A DNA stretch of 64,000 bases from an uncultured Alphaproteobacteria bacterium. Its GTDB lineage: Bacteria; Pseudomonadota; Alphaproteobacteria; Caulobacterales; Caulobacteraceae. The DNA is taken from the NCBI GenBank assembly GCA_937920085.1, contig CALETE010000080.1, positions 217,851-281,850 of the forward strand. The letters run 5' to 3'. Shown here piece after piece: positions 51,696 through 61,163 of this stretch. The notes beneath the pieces were generated by a model. The model did not search any database and was not told the DNA's origin. It saw nothing but the letters and a program-made list of their open reading frames with translations. The stretch's first letter is position 1. Each line of letters begins with the position of its first letter. A program made the translations under genes and the position numbers.

Positions 51696-52661
51696 ATGAA
51701 GGCAGCGGTTTATTACGAGAACGGTGGTCCCGAAGTTCTGAAATACGAAGAGGTTCCCGACCCCCAGCTTCACCCTAAGGGCGTCATCATCAAGGTCGAG
51801 GCCATTGCCATTGAAGGTGGCGATACCCTAAGCCGCTGGCGAGGCCAGCTGGCCACCCGACCCCACATTGTCGGCTATCAGGCGGCGGGCGAAATCATCG
51901 AGGTGGGGACCGAGGTCCACCATCTATATGTGGGCCAGAAGGTCGCAACCCTCAACTCCATCGGCAGCCACGCCTCCCTGCGCGCCGTACCAGCCCGCAA
52001 TTGCTGGGTCGTTCCCGAAGGCTATGACCTGAAGAAGGCTGCGGCCATTCCGGTGACCTTCGGCACGGCCCATGACTGCCTGTTCGAATTCGGACGCCTG
52101 CAAAAGGGCGAGACTGTCCTAATTCAAGCCGGCGCCAGCGGCGTCGGCGTTGCGGCCATCCAGCTGGCCAAGCGAGCTGGGGCCGGGATGATCCTCGCCA
52201 CCGCCTCATCCGACGCCCGGCTGGAGCGCCTCAAGCCCCTGGGGCTGGATCACGGCATCAACTACGCCGAAAAGGACGTGGTCAAAGAGGTCATGCGCCT
52301 GACCGATAACAAGGGCGCCAATGTGATCGTCGACTCCGTCGGCGGCCCCACCCTGCAGGGCTCGATCAACAGCTTGGCCTATCGCGGCCGGGTTTCCATG
52401 GTCGGCGCGGCCGGGCGCGAACCCATGGTGGTGGATGTGGGCTCAATGATGGGCGGCAACCGTACCCTTTCGGGAGTCTTCCTGGGTGCTGAAATCGGCA
52501 CGGATCGGGTGCACGACAATATCCAGCAGCTGATCGAAGACGCCGCCAAGGGCGAGTTAGAAGTGGTCATCGACAAGGTCTTCTCCCTGTCTGACGCCGC
52601 CGCCGCCCACGCCTATATCGAAAGCCGCGCGGCCGTGGGCCGGGTGGTCATGGTTCCTTAG
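51696..52661 (+). CDS. Quinone oxidoreductase / zinc-independent alcohol dehydrogenase
   Basis: 321 residues, MDR fold without zinc ligands. NADP motif IQAGASGVGVAAIQLAKRAG, N-terminal MKAAVYYENGGPEVLKYEEV typical of QOR/zeta-crystallin. Reduces quinones or enones with NADPH. ATG 51696, GGAGG six bases upstream. First gene of a four-gene operon with an alpha/beta hydrolase, an SDR and a histidine phosphatase. Confidence 0.9.
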   Translation: MKAAVYYENGGPEVLKYEEVPDPQLHPKGVIIKVEAIAIEGGDTLSRWRGQLATRPHIVGYQAAGEIIEVGTEVHHLYVGQKVATLNSIGSHASLRAVPARNCWVVPEGYDLKKAAAIPVTFGTAHDCLFEFGRLQKGETVLIQAGASGVGVAAIQLAKRAGAGMILATASSDARLERLKPLGLDHGINYAEKDVVKEVMRLTDNKGANVIVDSVGGPTLQGSINSLAYRGRVSMVGAAGREPMVVDVGSMMGGNRTLSGVFLGAEIGTDRVHDNIQQLIEDAAKGELEVVIDKVFSLSDAAAAHAYIESRAAVGRVVMVP

Positions 52662-52679
52662 GAACCGGAGGAGGACTTC

Positions 52680-53516
52680 ATGCCCATAGCTAAAAACGGT
52701 GCCGTCGAGATCAATTACGAGACCTTCGGAGAGGCGGGCGCGCCGACCGTCTTGCTGATCAATGGCCTAGGCTCCCAGATGACCCGCTGGCCCGAGGCCT
52801 TCTGCGCCCTATTGACGGCCAAGGGCTATCGGGCGGTGCGGTTCGACAATCGCGATACCGGCAAGTCCACCTGGTTCAAGCCAGGAGAAACCTACAGCCT
52901 GTCAGACATGGCGGCGGACGGTATGGCGGTGCTGGACGCCATCGGGGTCAAGGCGGCCCATGTGGTCGGCGTCTCCATGGGCGGCATGATCGCCCAGTTG
53001 ACGGCCATCGAGCACCCCGACCGAGTTCTATCCCTAACCTCCATCATGTCAGCCACCGGGGCGGCCGGAACCCTTGACCCAAGGCCCGACGCCGGGGCGA
53101 CCTTGACCGCCGTACCGCCAGACCCAGCGACCCATTATGAAGCCTATCTGGACCACGGGGTCGCCAGCGCCACGACCATTGGCAGCCCCAGCTATCCCTG
53201 GCCGGAAGGTGCCCTCCGCGCCCGAGCCGCAGCAGAACATGCCCGGGCCTACAACCCCACAGGTGCGGCCCGGCAGATGGGCGCTATTCGCGGGGACGGC
53301 GATCGTACTGAGCGGCTAGGCAAGCTGAATATCCCGGCCATTATCCTGCATGGCGCAGATGACCCTCTGGTCCAGTTGGCCGGGGGCGAGGCCACGGCCA
53401 AGGCGATTCTAGGCTCTGAACTGAGGGTTATTCCTGGCATGGGTCATGACATGCCGCCGGCCCTCTATGATATCTTCCTAGACGCCATTCTGGCGGCAGC
53501 GACCAAGACACACTGA
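52680..53516 (+). CDS. Alpha/beta-fold hydrolase
   Basis: 278 residues. Nucleophile elbow GVSMGG (Ser near residue 100), oxyanion LINGLGSQ, acid in HGADDPLV and His in GMGHDMP. Typical of esterases, lactonases and C-C hydrolases; no signal peptide, cytosolic. ATG 52680 after a strong GGAGGAGG. Second gene of the operon, 18 bases after the oxidoreductase. Confidence 0.9.
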   Translation: MPIAKNGAVEINYETFGEAGAPTVLLINGLGSQMTRWPEAFCALLTAKGYRAVRFDNRDTGKSTWFKPGETYSLSDMAADGMAVLDAIGVKAAHVVGVSMGGMIAQLTAIEHPDRVLSLTSIMSATGAAGTLDPRPDAGATLTAVPPDPATHYEAYLDHGVASATTIGSPSYPWPEGALRARAAAEHARAYNPTGAARQMGAIRGDGDRTERLGKLNIPAIILHGADDPLVQLAGGEATAKAILGSELRVIPGMGHDMPPALYDIFLDAILAAATKTH

Positions 53517-53541
53517 TCTAGCGACAAGAAGGAAATCGGAT

Positions 53542-54327
53542 ATGGGACGTCTCTCCGGCAAGACCGTTGTGATCACCGGCGCAGGCTCGGGCATTGGCCG
53601 GGCCAGTTCCCTGCTGTTCGCCAGCGAGGGGGCCAGCCTGATGATCGCCGACAAGTTCGAGACCGTGGATGAAACCGCGCAAATGGTTCGCGACGCTGGC
53701 GGAATAGCTAAGTCCATGGTCGGTGACGCCGGGGATGAAGCCTTTGTGGAAAGCCTTTTGGCCGCGGCTGTGGCGGACTATGGCAGCCTCGACGCCGTTT
53801 GGGCCAATGCGGGGATTTCCGGCGGCTGGACCCCCTTCGAAGAGCAAGACGCCGCCTTCTGGGCCGAGGTTCTGCGGGTCAATTTGATCGGCCCCTTTCT
53901 GGCCATCAAGCACGCCACTAAGATCATGGTTCCGAACGGCAAGGGCTCAATCATCTGCACGGCCTCGGTGGCGGGCATCCGATCGGGCGCTGGCGGCTCG
54001 CCCTATTCGGCCTCAAAGGCTGGGGTGATCAACCTGGCCCAGACCTCGGCCAATGAATTCTACGGCACCGGCGTGCGGGTCAATTGCATCTGCCCCGGCC
54101 TGATCGAGACCGGCATGACCAAGCCGATCTTTGACGGTGCCCGGGCCCGAGGCAATGAGGACCGGATCGGCCAGCTGAACCCCATGGCCCGCTATGGCGT
54201 GCCCTCAGAAATCGCCCATGCCGGTCTCTGGCTGGCTTCGGATGACAGCTCCTATGTGAACGGTCAGGCCATTGTGGTGGATGGCGGCCTCTCCAGCTCC
54301 CACCCCGTGGTCCGTCGCAAGAAGTGA
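53542..54327 (+). CDS. SDR-family oxidoreductase
   Basis: 261 residues, classical SDR: TGAGSGIGRA cofactor motif, NAG in WANAGISGG, Ser in CTASVAG, catalytic YSASKAG, and C-terminal VNGQAIVVDGG. NAD(P)-dependent reduction or oxidation of a hydroxyl or ketone; substrate unknown. ATG 53542 with AAGGAA upstream; third gene of the operon. Its stop overlaps the next GTG start. Confidence 0.92.
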   Translation: MGRLSGKTVVITGAGSGIGRASSLLFASEGASLMIADKFETVDETAQMVRDAGGIAKSMVGDAGDEAFVESLLAAAVADYGSLDAVWANAGISGGWTPFEEQDAAFWAEVLRVNLIGPFLAIKHATKIMVPNGKGSIICTASVAGIRSGAGGSPYSASKAGVINLAQTSANEFYGTGVRVNCICPGLIETGMTKPIFDGARARGNEDRIGQLNPMARYGVPSEIAHAGLWLASDDSSYVNGQAIVVDGGLSSSHPVVRRKK

Positions 54328-54899
54328 TCTATCTGCTAAGACACGGCCAGACGGAGTTCAATGCGCAGGGTCGTCTACAGGGCCACGTGGATTCCAACCT
54401 GACTGAGAAAGGCGTGGACCAAGCTCGGGCGATGGGCCGTGCCCTTTCCCGGCTAATCGATGATCCGACGGAATGGCGCATCGCCGTAAGTCCCTTGGGG
54501 CGCGCTCAGGCTACGGCGGGACTTGTGGCCGAGGCCCTGCCCGGCGTCCGTCTAGATATCGAGTTCCGGCTGATCGAGGTTAGTTTCGGGGCCTATGACG
54601 GCCGGCTGCGGTCGGAACTGGAGGCCGAACACCCAGGCGCCTTCGGACCTACAGGCTGGGCCTTCCGGACGGAGATGGGCGAACCCTATGACGCCGCCCG
54701 GGCTCGCGTTGGCAACTGGCTGTCCGACCTTGCGCCGGAACCGGCGCGCAAGGTGATTGCTGTCACACACGGCATTACCAGCCGTGTCCTGCGTGGCGTC
54801 TATGCCGACCTGACCCTCGATAACGTCGTCAGCCTGCCCGTTCCCCAGGATGCTTTCTATCGCCTCCAGGATCGCCAGATCATCCGTATCGAGGTCTAG
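54324..54899 (+). CDS. Histidine phosphatase family protein
   Basis: 191 residues from GTG 54324, whose GTGA overlaps the SDR stop. Phosphoglycerate-mutase fold: LLRHGQTEFN with nucleophile His, later Arg in SPLGRAQATAG, and VTHGITSRVLRG with the second His. Cytosolic phosphatase of small phosphate esters, substrate unknown. Its stop shares bases with the stop of the convergent 58-residue gene. Confidence 0.9.
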   Translation: MIYLLRHGQTEFNAQGRLQGHVDSNLTEKGVDQARAMGRALSRLIDDPTEWRIAVSPLGRAQATAGLVAEALPGVRLDIEFRLIEVSFGAYDGRLRSELEAEHPGAFGPTGWAFRTEMGEPYDAARARVGNWLSDLAPEPARKVIAVTHGITSRVLRGVYADLTLDNVVSLPVPQDAFYRLQDRQIIRIEV

Positions 54900-55072
54900 C
54901 GGCGATCGGTCACCCGAAGAACCGCCAACACCCCCAAGGTCAGACCGACCCCCAGGACGAAGGCGGCGGCGACGGCACCACCGAGGGCGACCGGCGCTGG
55001 CGGGCGTTCCTGCCAGTGCACGACAGGCTCATCAGGCGGGTCTTTCAGAACATCGATGTCGGTCTTGGGCAT
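54896..55072 (-). CDS. Small single-pass membrane protein, 58 residues
   Basis: 58 residues. ATG 55072 has GGGAG about 6 bases upstream; TAG at 54896-54898 overlaps the phosphatase stop through the CTAG palindrome. An acidic N-terminus (MPKTDIDVLKDPPDEPVVHW) is followed by one membrane helix (ALGGAVAAAFVLGVGLTLGV region, about 29-52) and a short basic end (VTDRR). The codon use is ordinary for the window. Function unknown; antisense to nothing but the phosphatase end. Confidence 0.75.
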   Translation of the reverse strand: MPKTDIDVLKDPPDEPVVHWQERPPAPVALGGAVAAAFVLGVGLTLGVLAVLRVTDRR

Positions 55073-55218
55073 AAGGGTCTCCCGGCTTGATGGGTGATCA
55101 GATCACGGATCAGGGCGCGCATCCTTGATCTGGAACACCTAACCCTCGCCAAAGTCTGGTCTTCCGCGCCTCCGAAGGCTAAAAGCCCTGTCCACCACAA
55201 ACGCCTGATCGAGATTCC

Positions 55219-55965
55219 ATGGCCGGCCATTCGAAATTCAAGAACATCATGCACCGCAAGGGTCGCGCCGACGCGGTGCGGTCTAAGCTGTTCTCCAAGC
55301 TGTCGCGGGAAATCACCGTGGCCGCCAAGTCGGGCATGCCTGACCCCAATATGAACGCCCGCCTGCGTCTGGCCGTCGCCAACGCCAAGGCCGAGTCTAT
55401 GCCCAAGGACAATATCGACCGGGCCATCAAGAAGGCCACGGGCGGCGATGGCGAGACCTATGACGAAATCCGCTATGAGGGCTTTGGCCCCGGCGGCACC
55501 GGCGTCATTGTCGAAGTCCTGACCGATAACCGTAACCGTGCGGCGGCCAATGTCCGCTCCATCTTCGCCAAGAACGGCGGTAATCTGGGGGAAACCGGTT
55601 CGGTGTCCTTCATGTTCGATCGCCTAGGCCAGATCACCTATCCAGCGTCAGCGGGCAGCGAAGACGCCGTCATGGAAGCCGCCATTGAGGCCGGGGCTGA
55701 AGACGTTGAGTCTGATGAAGAGGGTCACACCGTCTACACAGCCTTCGACGCCCTTTCGGAAGTCTCACAGGCCCTGGAACCCACCCTGGGCGTGGCCAAG
55801 TCCACCCACATCATCTGGCGGCCCAAGTCCCTGGTGCCGGTGGAGGGCGACACCGTCGCCACCCTGATGAAGATGATCGACTCCCTGGAAGACGATGACG
55901 ACGTCCAGAACGTCTATGGCAATTACGAAATCTCCGACGCCGACATGGATAAGTACGGCGGCTAG
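55219..55965 (+). CDS. yebC: YebC/PmpR-family translation or transcription factor
   Basis: 248 residues, full length. N-terminal MAGHSKFKNIMHRKGRADA is the family signature; EGFGPGGTGVIVEVLTDNRN and the late WRPKSLVPVEGD are conserved. The family is described as a DNA-binding regulator and, in recent work, as relieving ribosome stalling at polyproline. ATG 55219. Commonly adjacent to ruvC elsewhere; here it is followed by a convergent DegT gene. Confidence 0.95.
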   Translation: MAGHSKFKNIMHRKGRADAVRSKLFSKLSREITVAAKSGMPDPNMNARLRLAVANAKAESMPKDNIDRAIKKATGGDGETYDEIRYEGFGPGGTGVIVEVLTDNRNRAAANVRSIFAKNGGNLGETGSVSFMFDRLGQITYPASAGSEDAVMEAAIEAGAEDVESDEEGHTVYTAFDALSEVSQALEPTLGVAKSTHIIWRPKSLVPVEGDTVATLMKMIDSLEDDDDVQNVYGNYEISDADMDKYGG

Positions 55966-55971
55966 ATCGCG

Positions 55972-57135
55972 TTAAAGATTGCGCCCCGCATAGCTGCGAA
56001 TGGCGCTGATCACCTGATCCTGATCATCGGCGGTCAGATAGGGGTGCATGGGCAGGCTCATCACCGTGGAGGACTTCGCCTCCGTCACCGGCAGGCCGCC
56101 GGGGGCGGGATAGCCGCTATAGACCCCCTGCTTGTGGATCGGGATCGGATAATAGACGGCGGTCGGGACACCGGCCTCCTTCAGGTGGGCAATCATGCCC
56201 TCGCGATCGCTGGTCTCGATGGTGTACTGGGCCCAGACACTGACCCCGCCGTCTATGACCTTTGGCGTCGTCACCACATCGGACAGGCCTGCGGCATAGC
56301 GATCGGCCACCCGGTTCCGGGCCTCGATCTCGTCGGCGAAAATGCTGAGCTTCTGCAACAGGACAGCGGCCTGGATGGTGTCCATCCGACTGTTCATGCC
56401 CACCCGCATGTTCAAGTATTTTGGATCGTGGTCGAAGGTCTTGCCCTCGATGTCGCCCTTCACCGCCTGGCCGTGAACCCGCAGGCTGACCAGCAGGTCA
56501 TGGAAGGCGCTGTCCTTGCTCAGCACCGCGCCGCCGTCGCCATAACAGCCCAGGGGCTTGGCCGGGAAAAAGCTAGTGGTGGCCACATCGGCCCAGTGCA
56601 GGGGGTGGTGGCCGTTCAAGGTGCAGCCAAAGCCTTGGGCGGAGTCTGCGATCAGCTTCAGCCCATGCTTGGCGGCCACGGCGGCGATAGCCGGATAGTC
56701 GGCCGGCTGGCCAAACAGATCGACGGCGATCACCGCCTTAGGTGTCAGCTTGCCCTCAGCCTTCACAGCCTCAATGGCCGCGTCCAGCCTGACCGGATCC
56801 AGATTGAAGCTGTCGGGCAGGATGTCCACAAACACCGGCGAGGCCCCAACCAAGGGCATGACCTCTGCCGTCGCCGCAAAGGTGAAGGACGGACAGAACA
56901 CCGCATCGCCGGGGCCGATGCCCCAGGCCATCAGCGGCAGTTGCAGGGCCTCCGTTCCCGACCCACAGGACAGGACAAAGGGCGCCTCGCCAAACGCGCC
57001 GAGGGCCTTTTCAAAGGCCGCGATCTCCGGGCCCATAATATAGGCACCAGACCGCACCACCTTGAGAATGGCGTCCTCCAAGGGCTGGCCGAGGCGAAGG
57101 CGCTGGGCCTGAAGGTCGATGAAGGGAATAGCCAT
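55972..57135 (-). CDS. DegT/DnrJ/EryC1/StrS aminotransferase
   Basis: 387 residues, PLP type I fold. Internal aldimine Lys193 in TTSFFPAKPLGCYGDGG, PLP-Asp in IADSAQGFG, GSGTEALQL near the N-terminus. These enzymes aminate keto-sugars for O-antigen, glycan or antibiotic sugars. No nucleotide-sugar genes adjoin, so the pathway is unknown. ATG 57135; stop lies 6 bases from the YebC stop, convergent. Confidence 0.93.
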   Translation of the reverse strand: MAIPFIDLQAQRLRLGQPLEDAILKVVRSGAYIMGPEIAAFEKALGAFGEAPFVLSCGSGTEALQLPLMAWGIGPGDAVFCPSFTFAATAEVMPLVGASPVFVDILPDSFNLDPVRLDAAIEAVKAEGKLTPKAVIAVDLFGQPADYPAIAAVAAKHGLKLIADSAQGFGCTLNGHHPLHWADVATTSFFPAKPLGCYGDGGAVLSKDSAFHDLLVSLRVHGQAVKGDIEGKTFDHDPKYLNMRVGMNSRMDTIQAAVLLQKLSIFADEIEARNRVADRYAAGLSDVVTTPKVIDGGVSVWAQYTIETSDREGMIAHLKEAGVPTAVYYPIPIHKQGVYSGYPAPGGLPVTEAKSSTVMSLPMHPYLTADDQDQVISAIRSYAGRNL

Positions 57136-57208
57136 AGGGAATCAAACTCTAACGAAGGGCGGCGGTTCATTGCCACGGTCAGGGGCCAGACGCCAAACAC
57201 GGTTGTTT

Positions 57209-58123
57209 TCACAAGGTTTCGAGTGGGGCCTGTGGCGGGGCCGAGACGCGGCCTGCGGTCTCTAACAGCCAAGCCCGAAAGGTCGCCAATGCCCGGCCTT
57301 CTGCGTTACGCGGGGTGAGGAACCAGAACCTGGAGGGGGTCGGGACAAAGCCAAGGGGTGCCGAAAGTCGACCATCGGCAATGTCCTTAGCCACATAAAT
57401 CCATGGACTTAAGCCAACACCGAGCCCCGCTGCTGCCGCCTCTAACACATAGAAAATGTGCTCAAATTCCTGAATATCGTCCGTATGCGGCAGGGTGATG
57501 CCCGCATGGTCTTCCCATTCCGACCAAGCCGATTGGCGGGTACTGGTGGTCAGCCTTGGCAAGCCCTCCAGCCCCATCTCACCTGATCCCTTCAATCGCG
57601 GGGCCAGGACAGGTCCATGGAAGTTATCGAGAAAGGCTATAGCCTCAATATTGGCAACCGGAGGTGCCTCCGCAATACGGATGGCGGCATCGAAGCGGTC
57701 CTTTGAAAAGTCCACCGGGGCGTAGGACTCTGTGACCCGTACCCGAAAATTCGGATGCCTTTCGTGAAAGTCCGCGAGGGCCGGGATAAGCCAGCGAATG
57801 GCCAGGGTGCCTACACAGGATAGGTGGACCTCATCTTGCCCGGCGCGGTTCAACCCGTTCAGGGTGGTTTCAATCTGGTCAAAGGCGCTCGACAGAGTTC
57901 GCGCAAGGGCTGTTCCAGCGTCTGTGAGCTTCAGCTTATGACGAGGCCCTTCTGTAAGGGGCAGGCCCAGGCTGTCCTCCAGGCAACGGACCTGGCGGCT
58001 GACCGCACCATGGGTGACGAAGAGCTCTTCGGCAGCCAAGGTCATAGCACCCCTGCGCGCAAAGGCCTCAAAGGCCCTTAGGCTGATCAGAGACGGTAGA
58101 TTGCGTTTTCTCATGGACGCCAT
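57209..58123 (-). CDS. LysR-type transcriptional regulator (GcvA-like)
   Basis: 304 residues. N-terminal winged HTH (about 12-65: SLRAFEAFARRGAMTLAAEEL, then THGAVSRQVR), linker helix and effector domain (about 95-295). The GAVSRQ turn and short linker place it with the GcvA/AmpR group. Divergent from the second P450 gene with 99 bases between the chosen starts, so it probably controls that gene. ATG 58123 or 58114. Confidence 0.9.
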   Translation of the reverse strand: MASMRKRNLPSLISLRAFEAFARRGAMTLAAEELFVTHGAVSRQVRCLEDSLGLPLTEGPRHKLKLTDAGTALARTLSSAFDQIETTLNGLNRAGQDEVHLSCVGTLAIRWLIPALADFHERHPNFRVRVTESYAPVDFSKDRFDAAIRIAEAPPVANIEAIAFLDNFHGPVLAPRLKGSGEMGLEGLPRLTTSTRQSAWSEWEDHAGITLPHTDDIQEFEHIFYVLEAAAAGLGVGLSPWIYVAKDIADGRLSAPLGFVPTPSRFWFLTPRNAEGRALATFRAWLLETAGRVSAPPQAPLETL

Positions 58124-58222
58124 CCTGTGAGCTCACATCACAAGAAATGCACCTATAAATCGTTTGTTGCAATGCAACACGGAGATCATTTTGCGGCAGA
58201 ACACCTCAAGGAGGCCCGTGCC

Positions 58223-59611
58223 ATGATCCCGATCAAGACCGAGGGGAGACTTCCCCATTTTCGACCTGCTGCGCCGGATCAGACCGATCGATGGCCATCG
58301 TTTTATGACATGTTCTTCGGCGAAACAGCACGGAATCCCCTGGTCGGTTGGCCAAAGGAAGTGTTCGAAGTCCTTAATCGAAAAACCCGCCTATTTCATC
58401 TGACCTATCACGGCATTAGCGATCCGGAGGGAGTCAAGCATGTGCTGCTGGATAACTACGCCAACTACACAAAGCCCAAAATCATAAGAGACGTTCTCGC
58501 CCCAGCAATTGGAGATGGCCTCTTTACGGCCGAGGGGGACCTTTGGCGTGAACAACGCAGGTTAATGGCACCTATCTTCACCCCCACCACGGTTAAGTCC
58601 TTTCTGCCAATCTTTGTGGATCACGCAAAGGCATCTGCAGAGCGCTGGAAGAGGGAGGGTTTAGGCCGGAGGGATGTGTCAGTCGAAACCATGTGCACCA
58701 CCTTTGACATCATTAACGCGGCACTATTCTCGGGGGAGGCAGGCCTAGATCCCGTTGAAGCTGGACCTCACCTGGAGGCGGCCATATCCGCGCCTGGGGA
58801 ATACCGATTGGGCTTCCTGTTTGGCATGCCATGGCTGGACCAAAGCCCACTGCAGAAACGGGGAAAGGTCGGGACCGCCTATTTGGTGAATAAAGCCATG
58901 GCTTTTGTCCGCCGTCGTCAAGCCGACCCTCATCCAAGCCAGGACTTCATGAGTCGGGTGTTGAGCGCCTTTTCGGAGCGCTTCCCACCAGATAAGGCGG
59001 CGAAACTGGCGGTCGATAACGCTCTGACCTTTATGGTGGCGGGTCATGAAACAACCTCCAACGGCCTAGCTTGGGCGCTATACCTTCTGAGCCAAGACGT
59101 GAAAGCCCAGGACTGGGCGCGTGAGGAATCAATCAAGGCCTGGAGCGGGACCGATGACCCCTCCGAAATCCTGGAGCAGTTGCCCTACCTGCGTATGGTC
59201 TGGGAGGAGACCCTACGCCTTTATCCGCCACTCCCAAGGATAGACCGTGAAGCCCAATCCGAGGATGTGGTCTGCGGAGAAAAAGTCAGGAAGGGCGACA
59301 TGATCAGCATTTGGCCCTGGGTCATGCACCGGCACCGCAAACTGTGGTCTGAGCCAGACCTATTTAATCCTGAAAACTTTGATCCAGAGGCCAAGGCGCG
59401 GCACCACAGGTTTCAGTACATCCCCTTTGGCGCAGGCCCACATGTGTGCATCGGCATGCCGTTTGCCCAGTCCGAAGCGCTGATCTTGTTATCCTATTGG
59501 CTGACCCAATTTCATTTTAGCCCAGCGACAGATCACAAAGTATTTCCCGTCGCCAACGCAACCCTGAGGCCCTTAGGTGGCATGCCCCTGCTAGTAGACG
59601 CAATCGGATAG
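58223..59611 (+). CDS. Cytochrome P450 (eukaryote-like, CYP4-type length)
   Basis: 462 residues from ATG 58223, which has AAGGAGG nine bases upstream; the frame is open from 58127 but with no such site. I-helix AGHETTSNG, ExxR EETLR, haem FGAGPHVCIGMPF. The 460-residue length and PIFTPTTVKSF N-terminal features suit fatty-acid or terpene hydroxylases of CYP4/102-like type; no membrane anchor is seen. Redox partners are not encoded nearby. Divergent from the LysR gene. Confidence 0.9.
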   Translation: MIPIKTEGRLPHFRPAAPDQTDRWPSFYDMFFGETARNPLVGWPKEVFEVLNRKTRLFHLTYHGISDPEGVKHVLLDNYANYTKPKIIRDVLAPAIGDGLFTAEGDLWREQRRLMAPIFTPTTVKSFLPIFVDHAKASAERWKREGLGRRDVSVETMCTTFDIINAALFSGEAGLDPVEAGPHLEAAISAPGEYRLGFLFGMPWLDQSPLQKRGKVGTAYLVNKAMAFVRRRQADPHPSQDFMSRVLSAFSERFPPDKAAKLAVDNALTFMVAGHETTSNGLAWALYLLSQDVKAQDWAREESIKAWSGTDDPSEILEQLPYLRMVWEETLRLYPPLPRIDREAQSEDVVCGEKVRKGDMISIWPWVMHRHRKLWSEPDLFNPENFDPEAKARHHRFQYIPFGAGPHVCIGMPFAQSEALILLSYWLTQFHFSPATDHKVFPVANATLRPLGGMPLLVDAIG

Positions 59612-59646
59612 CTTGAGTTCCCAGCGGCCCTGGCCATATTGCCGGG

Positions 59647-60459
59647 GTGGCGAACCTGCGCCGCGCAGGATGCCCGCCCTTGGTTTCACCGTCGCAGACG
59701 CCCCCGGCGCTATCTCCCGCTGGGAATCCTATATTCCTGGTGCTCACAATCTGGCTGGGCAGCGCTGCGGCCCTGACCCTTGCGCCGCAGTGGACAGGGG
59801 TCCTGACCTTTGCCTTTGTCATGTCGGGCTGGGTCCTGGCGGTCGGTGTTCATGAGTTCGGTCACGCCCTGGTCGCCTATCTTGGCGGGGATTGGACAGT
59901 GCGGAGCAAGGGGTATTTGTCCATGGACCCTCGCAAATATGCCGATCTGCAGACCACCTTGATCTTCCCCTTGATCGCCCTGGCCCTGGGTGGGATCGGG
60001 TTTCCCGGCGGCGCGGTCTATCTGCAGGAAAATCTGATGCGCAGTCGGCTCTGGCGATCTGCGTCGTCCCTGGCCGGGCCGGCTGGGACCTTGTTGGTTA
60101 TGCTGATCCTCGGCGGCGCCTTGCGGATTTTTCCGCCGCCAGCCTCGCAGGCAGCCTTGACCCATGCGGTGGGCTTTCTCACCTTTCTTCAGGCAACGGC
60201 CCTGGTTCTTAACCTGATCCCCCTGCCGGGTTTCGATGGATATGGCGTGATCCGACCCTTTCTGCCGACGGGCATCCGGGCCGCCATTCGGCGGTTTGAG
60301 CCCCTGGCACCCCTGCTATTGCTGGCAGCGATCTTCTTCATCCCGGCGGTCTCTGATGCTTTCTTTTCGGCGGCGTTCCAGTTGACCGAGTTGCTCGGCC
60401 TTTCGCAAATGACCGTAGTTCAAGGACTCCACGCCTTTCAATTCTGGAAAATCGGATGA
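59647..60459 (+). CDS. Site-2 protease-like membrane metalloprotease (M50)
   Basis: 270 residues, about six membrane helices. Zinc motif HEFGH (His69, Glu70, His73) in VLAVGVHEFGHALVAYLGG, and third ligand Asp in NLIPLPGFDGYG. Cuts membrane-spanning substrates; no PDZ domain, so a compact S2P of the SpoIVFB-like class. Start GTG 59647 is the only good candidate; the ribosome site is weak. Its stop overlaps the CoaA-like start by four bases. Confidence 0.88.
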   Translation: MANLRRAGCPPLVSPSQTPPALSPAGNPIFLVLTIWLGSAAALTLAPQWTGVLTFAFVMSGWVLAVGVHEFGHALVAYLGGDWTVRSKGYLSMDPRKYADLQTTLIFPLIALALGGIGFPGGAVYLQENLMRSRLWRSASSLAGPAGTLLVMLILGGALRIFPPPASQAALTHAVGFLTFLQATALVLNLIPLPGFDGYGVIRPFLPTGIRAAIRRFEPLAPLLLLAAIFFIPAVSDAFFSAAFQLTELLGLSQMTVVQGLHAFQFWKIG

Positions 60460-61163
60460 GCCCCGTACACGCCTTGGCGGCAGACCTTGCGGCCCGACGT
60501 CCATCAACTGGCCCGCTGATCGTTGGCCTTACCGGGGCCGTGGCCGCAGGCAAATCCACCCTGGCTGGGGAGCTGAAAACCATCTTGGCCGATCAGGCCA
60601 AGGTCGAGATCATCGCGACAGACGGCTTCCTGCGGCCCAATGCGGAGCTGACGGAGCTTGGCCTCCTGGAGCAAAAGGGGTTCCCGCCCACCTATGACAA
60701 TGATCGGTTCCGCGCCGCCCTGACGGACATCCGGACTGGCCCAGCAATCTTCCCGACCTATTCCCATACCGCCTATGATATTGATCCGGCCCTGGCCCGG
60801 ACCCTGTCTTCGCCGGACATTCTGATCGTTGAGGGGCTGAACCTGCAGCACCGGGCCGTTGCGCCTGAGGCTGCCGATCCCCTAGACCTCCTGATCTATT
60901 TGGACGCGGACGAAGTCGATCTTGAGTCCTGGTATGTGGCCCGGTTCCTAGAGCTTTGGGAGGCGGCCGAGCACGATCCGACCTCCTTCTACGCCCGGTT
61001 CCGGTCCATGAGCCGCGATCAAACCGAAGACCTGGCCCGTATGGTCTGGACCGGGGTCAATCTGAAGAACCTGAGGGAAAACATCATTCTCGCCCGGGAC
61101 ACGGCCGATCTGGTGGTCCGCAAGGCTGCCGATCACGCCATTGTCGAGGTCGTAAGGCGCTAG
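60456..61163 (+). CDS. Type I pantothenate kinase-like protein (CoaA family)
   Basis: 235 residues, shorter than the 310-320 of true CoaA. P-loop GLTGAVAAGKST (about 24-35), TDGFLRPNAELTELGLLEQK and GFPPTYD, both signatures of CoaA, and LIVEGLNLQ. CoaA makes phosphopantothenate, the first step to CoA. The missing N-terminal part and C-terminal shortening leave doubt whether pantothenate is the substrate; other P-loop kinases of the phosphoribulokinase/uridine kinase group look alike. ATG overlaps the protease stop; stop overlaps the convergent hydratase gene. Confidence 0.78.
   Translation: MSPVHALAADLAARRPSTGPLIVGLTGAVAAGKSTLAGELKTILADQAKVEIIATDGFLRPNAELTELGLLEQKGFPPTYDNDRFRAALTDIRTGPAIFPTYSHTAYDIDPALARTLSSPDILIVEGLNLQHRAVAPEAADPLDLLIYLDADEVDLESWYVARFLELWEAAEHDPTSFYARFRSMSRDQTEDLARMVWTGVNLKNLRENIILARDTADLVVRKAADHAIVEVVRR

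Noticed and set aside
56044..57318. Long open frame (424 residues) on the plus strand opposite the DegT gene
   Set aside because: Antisense shadow; DegT motifs including the PLP Lys are on the other strand.
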